From: Scatosoma sp045594025 | Lineage (GTDB): Bacteria; Bacillota; Clostridia; Christensenellales; Borkfalkiaceae | NCBI GenBank assembly: GCA_045594025.1 | Contig: JAZNXS010000018.1 | Location: 1 to 10,211, forward strand | Length of the DNA: 10,211 bases | Reading direction: 5' to 3' | Shown: positions 6,463-10,211 of the stretch, piece after piece | How the letters are laid out: the number at the start of each line of letters is the position of its first letter | How positions within the stretch are numbered: the first letter of the stretch is position 1 | Position numbers and translations under genes: made by a program | The notes under the pieces: model-generated | What the model was told of the DNA's origin: nothing | The model's input: the letters and a program-made list of their open reading frames with translations, nothing else | Databases searched by the model: none

Positions 6463-7413
6463 ATGATCGAAATGGATATGCCCAAGCTCGAGGTGCTTGA
6501 AAACGACGACTTTTATGCAAAAGTGGTATGCGAGCCCTTAGAGAAAGGTTTCGGTCTTACTATCGGAAACTGCCTTAGAAGAATTTTGCTCTCCGCATTG
6601 CCCGGCGCAGCGGTTGAAGGCATCAAATTCCTTGACGGTAGTGTTAAACATGAGTTTTCCGCTGTAACGGGTATCAAAGAAGACGTTACGGAAATTATTC
6701 TCAACCTTAAAACGCTTGCGATTAAGACGAAAGTGATTGATAAGGATTATGAAAAAGTCCTGCACATTTGCAAAGAAGGTCCCGCTGTCCTTACGGGCAA
6801 AGACCTCAACATTGATGCGGAAATCGAAGTAATCAACGGCGATCAGTACATTTGCACGATCGACGAAGGCGCGAAGCTGGATGTGGAACTCACAATCGGC
6901 AGAGGCAGAGGTTACAAACCTGCAAAGGAAAACAAGAAGCCCGTTATCGATTATATTGCAATCGACTCCATCTATACGCCCGTACAGAAGGTAAACTACA
7001 CGGTTGAACCTACTAGAGTAGGTCAAGCTGTAGACTACGATAAGCTGACGTTGGAAGTGTGGACGGATGGCACGTTCTCTGGCAAGGAAATCATTTCTTT
7101 GGCGGCGAAGATTATGCAAGACCACATCAGTCTGTTCGTTAACCTCAGCGAAACGATTAAGGGTATGGATATCCTCGTTAAGACGGAAGATGACAAACAG
7201 CAACAGATTCTCAAAATGGCGATTGAAGAGATGGATCTTTCCGTCCGTTCTTACAACTGCTTGAAGAGAGCGAACATTCATACGGTCGAAGACCTTACCA
7301 AGAAGACGGAAGACGATATGTTGAAGGTGAGAAACCTCGGCAGAAAGTCTTTGGAAGAAGTCATTCAGAAATTGGATTCTTACGGCCTCGCATTAAAACA
7401 ACAGGAGGATTAA
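6463..7413 (+). CDS. rpoA: DNA-directed RNA polymerase subunit alpha
   Basis: This encodes the 316-residue alpha subunit, whose dimer is the assembly platform for RNA polymerase. The N-terminal domain holds GFGLTIGNCLRRILLSALPG at residues 29-48 and the VTEIILNLK segment. The C-terminal domain begins near residue 250 and contains R262 and N265 (LSVRSYNCLKRA) and NLGRKS at 291-296. These match E. coli R265, N268 and K298, which contact UP-element DNA and activators. The DNA-binding domain therefore looks functional, which is relevant to the A-tracts before the tRNA promoter. AAGGAGGT at 6449-6456 is a near-ideal site 6 nt before the chosen ATG. In-frame ATGs at 6472 and 6478 are less well spaced. 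Confidence 0.98.
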   Translation: MIEMDMPKLEVLENDDFYAKVVCEPLEKGFGLTIGNCLRRILLSALPGAAVEGIKFLDGSVKHEFSAVTGIKEDVTEIILNLKTLAIKTKVIDKDYEKVLHICKEGPAVLTGKDLNIDAEIEVINGDQYICTIDEGAKLDVELTIGRGRGYKPAKENKKPVIDYIAIDSIYTPVQKVNYTVEPTRVGQAVDYDKLTLEVWTDGTFSGKEIISLAAKIMQDHISLFVNLSETIKGMDILVKTEDDKQQQILKMAIEEMDLSVRSYNCLKRANIHTVEDLTKKTEDDMLKVRNLGRKSLEEVIQKLDSYGLALKQQED

Positions 7414-7417
7414 TATT

Positions 7418-7924
7418 ATGCCCAGAAAATTGGGAAGAACGTCCAAAGAAAGAACTGCTCTTTTGAGAGGTTTGGCATCGCAACTTCTTTGGTACGGTAA
7501 AATCGAAACAACCGCTGAGAAAGCAAAAGAACTTAGATCTTATGTTGAAAAATTGATCACGAAAGCGGTAAATACGTACGATGACAATATCGAATATGAA
7601 GTAACGAAGAAAGATGCAAAAGGCAAGGAAATCGTCGTTACGAACGTAAAAGACGGCGCTAAGAAGCTTGCAGCGCGTCGTGCTATCATGGCAAAAACCT
7701 ACGATTTGCAGGAAATTAAAGCTTTCAATGAAAAGAAGAGCGAATACAAGGAAAGAACGGCTGATATTCAGCACCCCTTGATGGATAAGCTTTTCAACGA
7801 AATCGCTCCCAAGTATGCAGCTCGCAAGGAAGAACTTGGCCAGGGTGGCGGTTACACGAGAATTTACCTCCTCGGCGAACGTCGTGGCGACGGCGCAGAG
7901 AAGGCAATCATCGAATTGGTTTAA
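7418..7924 (+). CDS. rplQ: 50S ribosomal protein L17, long form
   Basis: This encodes a 168-residue L17, a large-subunit protein near the polypeptide exit tunnel. The N-terminus MPRKLGRTSKERTALLRGLA and the C-terminal GGYTRIYLLGERRGDGAEKA plus IIELV are canonical. Typical L17 proteins have about 115-130 residues. The extra length is internal: a roughly 30-residue segment at about 52-81 (includes EYEVTKKDAKGKEIVVTNV) and a shorter one at about 97-117. Similar long L17 proteins are known to me from some Clostridia, so this is probably lineage-specific rather than broken. AGGAGG at 7403-7408 overlaps the end of rpoA. rplQ is the last gene before the terminator. Confidence 0.96.
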   Translation: MPRKLGRTSKERTALLRGLASQLLWYGKIETTAEKAKELRSYVEKLITKAVNTYDDNIEYEVTKKDAKGKEIVVTNVKDGAKKLAARRAIMAKTYDLQEIKAFNEKKSEYKERTADIQHPLMDKLFNEIAPKYAARKEELGQGGGYTRIYLLGERRGDGAEKAIIELV

Positions 7925-7941
7925 TCTCGTACTCTAAATTG

Positions 7942-7980
7942 AAATACCTGTACGCAGCAGCGTGCAGGTATTTTTTTATT
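7942..7980 (+). terminator. Intrinsic terminator after rplQ
   Basis: The stem pairs 7943-7955 with 7960-7972 around an AGCA loop, with a single G-U pair (7951/7964). It is followed by a T-run starting at 7971 (TTTTTTTATTT). It begins 18 nt after the rplQ stop and ends the ribosomal-protein transcript. A second copy of the right-arm sequence GCAGGTAT lies just downstream at 7989-7996. Confidence 0.92.
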
Positions 7981-8004
7981 TGGAGGGGGCAGGTATGCGA
8001 TGAA
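7981..8004 (+). repeat. 24-nt direct repeat, copy 1 (upstream of serine dehydratase)
   Basis: This segment matches 9340-9363 at 21 of 24 positions, with differences at positions 5, 10 and 20. The shared core is AGGTATGCG followed by TGAA. The two copies flank the serine dehydratase gene in the same orientation about 1.36 kb apart. Copy 1 directly follows the rplQ terminator T-run. It contains GGAGGGGG, which resembles a ribosome binding site for the ATG at 8000. Confidence 0.6.
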
Positions 8005-8065
8005 ATTAAAAATGGGTAATGTGACCGCCAGTAAAGGACTTTTGAAATTGTATAAAATAGAATAA
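8000..8065 (+). pseudogene. Possible remnant of a serine dehydratase C-terminus
   Basis: The frame from ATG 8000 to TAA 8065 reads 21 residues, MKLKMGNVTASKGLLKLYKI then E. Its end resembles the last residues of the intact dehydratase downstream: VTASKGLLKLYKI against ETAEGGLAKLYKK, with 8 of 13 identical. At DNA level 8044-8057 is identical over 14 nt to 9318-9331. The simplest reading is the tail of a deleted or decayed second copy. A purine-rich GGAGGGGG at 7982-7989 could also make it a translated micro-ORF. The match is short, so chance is not excluded. Confidence 0.35.
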
Positions 8066-8081
8066 AGTAGTCCCATAACCA

Positions 8082-8110
8082 TTTACAAAAACGGATAAAT
8101 GTGTTATAAT
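8082..8110 (+). promoter_or_regulatory. Promoter of the L-serine dehydratase gene
   Basis: TTTACA at 8082-8087 and a perfect TATAAT at 8105-8110 are separated by 17 bp. TG at 8102-8103 adds an extended -10. Transcription should start near 8117, giving a leader of about 30 nt with GAGGTG at 8136-8141 before the ATG at 8146. No operator-like repeat is evident around it. Confidence 0.87.
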
Positions 8111-8145
8111 GTATTTATAAGTTACAAAAGATATTGAGGTGAATT

Positions 8146-9336
8146 ATGCGATCCTTGAAAGAATTGTATAGAATTGGGAAAGGTCCTTCTTCTTCTCATA
8201 CGATTGGACCGGAACGTGCTTGCAGGCTGTTTTTGGATGAGAATCCACAAGCAACATCGTTTACCGTGCGCTTGTACGGTTCGTTGGCAAAGACGGGAAA
8301 AGGCCACGGAACGGATAAGGTCATTGAAAGTATTTTGCCCAATTTGACGTTGGAATTTGATGAAACAACGGAGTGCTTGCACCCCAATACAATGGATTTA
8401 ATCGCATACATGGGTAGCACAAAAGTGGCTCAAATGCGTGTTTATAGCATCGGGGGTGGTGCGATTCGCATAGAAGGGAGAACGAATACTGAGGGTGCGG
8501 AAGTATATTCCAGATGCACAATGGCGGATATTCGAAGCTATTGCGAGCAAAGGCAGTTACGCTTATTCGAGTACGTATTTGAATGCGAGGGGGAAGATTT
8601 AAAGGAATACCTTGCTGAGGTGTGGCAAGCGATGAAGAATGCCGTAAAGCGTGGGATTGCGCAAACGGGGATTCTCCCCGGCGGATTAGAGGTAGAGCGT
8701 CGCGCCAAGATCCTTTATGACGGAGCCGTTGAAGATGAGGGCGCAGAATTTAAGGAAAATCGCTTGGTATGCTCGTATGCGTTCGCTGTGAGCGAAGAAA
8801 ATGCATCGGGTGGTACAATCGTTACAGCGCCTACTTGCGGCGCGTGCGGCGTATTGCCGGCGGTATTAACCTATTCGCAGGAAAAGAAAGGATACACGGA
8901 CGAAGAAATGATCAATGCTTTGGCGACGGCAGGGTTGATCGGAAACTTGATTAAAACAAATGCGTCCATTTCGGGCGCAGAGTGCGGTTGCCAAGCGGAG
9001 ATAGGCAGCGCTTGCTGTATGGCAACTGCGGCGCTTGCAGAGCTTAGAGGGCTTTCTTTAGGGCAAATTGAGTATGCCGCTGAAGTAGCTATGGAGCATC
9101 ATTTGGGATTGACGTGCGATCCAATTTGCGGATTGGTGCAAATCCCTTGTATAGAGCGAAATGCGGTTGCGGCAATGCGAGCGATCAACGCCGCATCGTT
9201 AGCATATTTTTTATCGGACAGCAGAAAGATTTCCTTTGATTTGGTTGTGCAAACGATGTACGAAACGGGCAAAGATTTAAAACACAGCTATCGTGAAACG
9301 GCGGAAGGCGGGCTTGCGAAATTGTATAAAAAGTAA
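8146..9336 (+). CDS. sdaA: L-serine dehydratase, iron-sulfur type, single chain
   Basis: This encodes a 396-residue cytoplasmic enzyme that deaminates L-serine to pyruvate and ammonia with an oxygen-sensitive [4Fe-4S] cluster. The N-terminal (beta-type) domain carries GPSSSHTIGP at residues 13-22 and GKGHGTDKV at 51-59. The C-terminal (alpha-type) domain carries TAPTCGACGVLPAVL at 227-241, AECGCQAEIGSACCMATAA at 278-296, and GLTCDPICGLVQIPCIERNA at 321-340. C290, C324 and C335 occupy positions that fit the cluster ligands of characterised family members, by motif. Extra cysteines at 231, 234, 280, 291 and 328 replace more usual residues. Both domains are fused as in E. coli SdaA (454 residues), with a shorter first domain. 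It has its own promoter and terminator, so it is not part of the ribosomal operon. Confidence 0.92.
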   Translation: MRSLKELYRIGKGPSSSHTIGPERACRLFLDENPQATSFTVRLYGSLAKTGKGHGTDKVIESILPNLTLEFDETTECLHPNTMDLIAYMGSTKVAQMRVYSIGGGAIRIEGRTNTEGAEVYSRCTMADIRSYCEQRQLRLFEYVFECEGEDLKEYLAEVWQAMKNAVKRGIAQTGILPGGLEVERRAKILYDGAVEDEGAEFKENRLVCSYAFAVSEENASGGTIVTAPTCGACGVLPAVLTYSQEKKGYTDEEMINALATAGLIGNLIKTNASISGAECGCQAEIGSACCMATAALAELRGLSLGQIEYAAEVAMEHHLGLTCDPICGLVQIPCIERNAVAAMRAINAASLAYFLSDSRKISFDLVVQTMYETGKDLKHSYRETAEGGLAKLYKK

Positions 9337-9339
9337 AAA

Positions 9340-9363
9340 TGGAAGGGGTAGGTATGCGTTGAA
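9340..9363 (+). repeat. 24-nt direct repeat, copy 2 (downstream of serine dehydratase)
   Basis: This is the second copy of the repeat at 7981-8004 (21 of 24 identical). It begins just after the dehydratase stop codon and forms the left arm of that gene's terminator hairpin. In copy 1 no matching right arm follows, so the repeat is not simply a shared terminator. Confidence 0.6.
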
Positions 9364-9397
9364 TGTGTTTTTTGATGCGCCTACCTTTCTTTTTTTT
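9346..9397 (+). terminator. Intrinsic terminator after the serine dehydratase gene
   Basis: GGTAGG at 9347-9352 pairs with CCTACC at 9380-9385, with weaker pairing possible inside (GCG 9356-9358 region with TGCG 9376-9379). TTTCTTTTTTTT follows at 9386-9397. The loop is long and T-rich, but the position 10 nt after the stop and the T-tract make it a good terminator candidate. Confidence 0.75.
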
Positions 9398-9401
9398 GGT
9401 T

Positions 9402-9465
9402 AAAAAAGGGCGAAGAAAAAAACTTTAAAAAAGTCGAAAAAAATTATCAAAAAAGCCCAAAAAAA
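9402..9465 (+). promoter_or_regulatory. Phased A-tracts (UP element or curved DNA) upstream of tRNA promoter
   Basis: Six runs of 6-7 adenines lie at 9402-9407, 9416-9422, 9427-9432, 9437-9443, 9449-9454 and 9459-9465. The last five have centres 10.5-11.5 bp apart, close to the DNA helical repeat. The array ends 3 bp before the -35 hexamer at 9469. Phased A-tracts are known to bend DNA, and A-rich DNA at this position binds the alpha C-terminal domain (UP element). The role here is inferred from position. Confidence 0.7.
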
Positions 9466-9468
9466 TGC

Positions 9469-9497
9469 TTGACAAAAATGTTGAAATAGATTATTAT
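9469..9497 (+). promoter_or_regulatory. Promoter of the tRNA operon
   Basis: A perfect TTGACA at 9469-9474 and TATTAT at 9492-9497 are separated by 17 bp. The predicted start is near 9504, about 27 nt before the first tRNA. The short leader (9504-9524) can form a weak GCAC/GTGC hairpin. Together with the upstream A-tracts this has the layout of a strong stable-RNA promoter. Confidence 0.9.
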
Positions 9498-9530
9498 ATA
9501 CAAGCACTGTTTGAGTGGTGCATGGTTTAT

Positions 9531-9607
9531 GGCCCAGTAGCTCAGTTGGTTAGAGCGCCAGCCTGTCACGCTGGAGGTCGACGGTTCGAGCCCGTTCTGG
9601 GTCGCCA
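9531..9607 (+). tRNA. tRNA-Asp (GTC)
   Basis: This is a 77-nt cloverleaf with the CCA encoded. The acceptor GGCCCAG pairs with CTGGGTC, including one G-U at 2-71. The D-loop region is TAGCTCAGTTGGTTAGAGC. The anticodon stem-loop is CCAGC-CTGTCAC-GCTGG with anticodon GTC. The T-arm contains GGTTCGAGCC. The discriminator is G, as expected for aspartate. It is the first gene of a four-tRNA operon. Confidence 0.97.
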
Positions 9608-9612
9608 TAAAT

Positions 9613-9688
9613 GCCTTGGTAGCTCAGTTGGTAGAGCAGCAGACTGAAAATCTGCCTGTCGGTGGTTCAATTCCGCCCCAAGGCACCA
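9613..9688 (+). tRNA. tRNA-Phe (GAA)
   Basis: This is a 76-nt cloverleaf with encoded CCA. The acceptor GCCTTGG pairs perfectly with CCAAGGC. The anticodon stem-loop is GCAGA-CTGAAAA-TCTGC with anticodon GAA. The T-arm is GGTGGTTCAATTCCGCC, and the discriminator A fits phenylalanine. It lies 5 nt after tRNA-Asp. Confidence 0.97.
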
Positions 9689-9695
9689 GGCGCAC

Positions 9696-9770
9696 GCCGG
9701 TGTAGCTCAATGGCAGAGCAGCTGATTTGTAATCAGCAGGTTGTGGGTTCGAGTCCAATCACCGGCTCCA
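9696..9770 (+). tRNA. tRNA-Thr (TGT)
   Basis: This is a 75-nt cloverleaf with encoded CCA. The acceptor GCCGGTG pairs perfectly with CACCGGC, and the discriminator is T. The anticodon stem-loop is GCTGA-TTTGTAA-TCAGC with anticodon TGT, reading ACA and, with wobble modification, other Thr codons. It lies 7 nt after tRNA-Phe. Confidence 0.96.
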
Positions 9771-9796
9771 CAACAAAAACAAATAATTAAATATAT

Positions 9797-9881
9797 GGGC
9801 AGATTCCAGAGTGGCCAAATGGATCAGACTGTAAATCTGACGTCTTCGACTTCGGTGGTTCGAATCCACCTCTGCCCACCA
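9797..9881 (+). tRNA. tRNA-Tyr (GTA)
   Basis: This is an 85-nt class II tRNA with a long variable arm (about 9840-9853) and encoded CCA. The acceptor GGGCAGA pairs perfectly with TCTGCCC, and the discriminator is A. The anticodon stem-loop is TCAGA-CTGTAAA-TCTGA with anticodon GTA. The T-arm is GGTGGTTCGAATCCACC. It is the last gene of the operon, and its CCA merges into the terminator stem. Confidence 0.97.
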
Positions 9882-9917
9882 CAAAAAGGACATACCGAAT
9901 GGTGTGTCCTTTTTGTG
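9880..9917 (+). terminator. Intrinsic terminator of the tRNA operon
   Basis: The stem pairs 9880-9896 with 9901-9917 around a GAAT loop, with one G-U pair (9893/9904), for 17 pairs. The A5 run on the left arm and T5 run on the right arm (9910-9914) give the U-tract within the stem, so it could terminate from either side. The 5' side starts in the CCA of tRNA-Tyr. Confidence 0.85.
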
Positions 9918-10123
9918 TGTGATGTGGTGTCGCAGCGAAGCCCGTATACGCGGTGGTTCGTGCGAGGATGCGCCGTAGCAACCGACTTTGAACGCGGTTA
10001 CGCTTTTATTCTACAAAATGGTTGAAAAATTAAGAATCATCAAGACTGTATTTCTTCTCAATATTAAAAAATGAAGCAAGTTTTTGCGGAAATAAGATTA
10101 ACTTTGATAATAAATAAAATATA

Positions 10124-10141
10124 TATATTTATATAAATATA
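10124..10141. repeat. 18-bp AT palindrome
   Basis: Bases 10124-10141 form a perfect palindrome made only of A and T, centred between 10132 and 10133. It lies about 45 bp upstream of a promoter-like sequence. It could be an operator or simply low-complexity AT DNA. Confidence 0.4.
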
Positions 10142-10163
10142 AGATATACTCTATAAAAGCGAT

Positions 10164-10191
10164 TTGATTTTTACATGTTTTGTGATAAAAT
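10164..10191 (+). promoter_or_regulatory. Possible promoter reading out of the window
   Basis: TTGATT at 10164-10169 and TAAAAT at 10186-10191 are separated by 16 bp, with TG at 10183-10184 giving an extended -10. A gene would lie beyond the right edge. The surroundings are very AT-rich, so chance matches are easy. Confidence 0.35.
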
Positions 10192-10211
10192 AATAATAAG
10201 AGCGTAATTAT

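Larger units (their letters stand above)
9918..10211 (+). other. Intergenic region without a confident gene
   Basis: I see no gene I can support here. Bases 9922-10006 are noticeably GC-rich and hold an AACCG/CGGTT inverted repeat (9980-9984 with 9995-9999) followed by CTTTTATT. An open frame runs through this block to a stop at 10025, ending TDFERGYAFILQNG, but it begins inside tRNA-Tyr and has no start signal. From 10025 onward the DNA is very AT-rich and holds a palindrome and a promoter-like site, listed separately. Confidence 0.5.

Noticed and set aside
1..7924. Long minus-strand frames opposite the ribosomal genes
   Set aside because: They are shadows of highly biased coding sequence on the + strand, lacking start signals and known domains.
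7995..8003. Minimal ORF ATG-CGA-TGA in repeat copy 1, and ATG-CGT-TGA in copy 2 at 9354-9362
   Set aside because: Both follow purine-rich sequence, but a two-codon frame carries too little information, and its presence in both copies is explained by the repeat.
9465..9647. Frame encoding an AQLVRAPACHAGGRRFEP-like peptide
   Set aside because: It is the translation of tRNA-Asp and tRNA-Phe, a well-known false protein pattern from tRNA genes.
9787..9981. Minus-strand frame encoding GGFEPPKSKTSDLQSDPFG
   Set aside because: It is the antisense translation of tRNA-Tyr, another familiar spurious annotation.
10071..10136. 21-codon frame in the AT-rich right end
   Set aside because: It has no ribosome binding site, low-complexity composition and no recognisable similarity.

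Overview
The window is the distal part of a bacterial ribosomal-protein supercluster (end of the spc operon plus the alpha operon), followed by a monocistronic L-serine dehydratase gene and a four-gene tRNA operon. All genes read on the + strand. The order rplR-rpsE-rpmD-rplO-secY-adk-map-infA-rpmJ-rpsM-rpsK-rpsD-rpoA-rplQ is that of Bacillota. Having rpsD between rpsK and rpoA fits Clostridia rather than Bacillus. Supporting signs are a zinc-type (four-Cys) adenylate kinase LID, Cys-containing S4 and L36, strong AGGAGG-type ribosome binding sites and a long form of L17. The genus cannot be named from this sequence.

Layout. 1-4658: the 3' end of rplR, then rpsE, rpmD, rplO, secY, adk, map, infA and rpmJ. 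Most gaps are short, but three (rplO-secY, secY-adk, map-infA) carry hairpins without a following T-tract. 4659-5011: a long gap with an overlapping pair of sigma-A-type promoters and a roughly 280-nt leader that contains a terminator-like hairpin, so the alpha-operon part has its own, possibly attenuated, transcription start. 5012-7924: rpsM, rpsK, rpsD, rpoA and rplQ, closed by a strong intrinsic terminator. 7981-8145: a short gap with a possible degenerate remnant of a serine dehydratase C-terminus and a good promoter. 8146-9336: the iron-sulfur L-serine dehydratase gene, then a terminator. A 24-nt near-identical direct repeat lies on each side of this gene. 9402-9530: helically phased A-tracts leading into a strong promoter. 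9531-9881: tRNA-Asp, tRNA-Phe, tRNA-Thr and tRNA-Tyr, all with encoded CCA, closed by a hairpin terminator that begins in the last CCA. 9918-10211: no confident gene; a GC-rich block, then very AT-rich DNA with a palindrome and a promoter-like sequence reading out of the window.

The genes work together in translation and export: ribosomal proteins, initiation factor IF-1, RNA polymerase alpha, the SecY channel, methionine aminopeptidase (which trims nascent chains) and adenylate kinase (energy charge). The serine dehydratase is metabolic (serine to pyruvate and ammonia) and independently transcribed. I found no defence system, mobile element or CRISPR array. The most interesting items are regulatory or evolutionary: the rpsM leader attenuator, the phased A-tracts before the tRNA promoter, and the repeats and possible gene remnant around the serine dehydratase gene.
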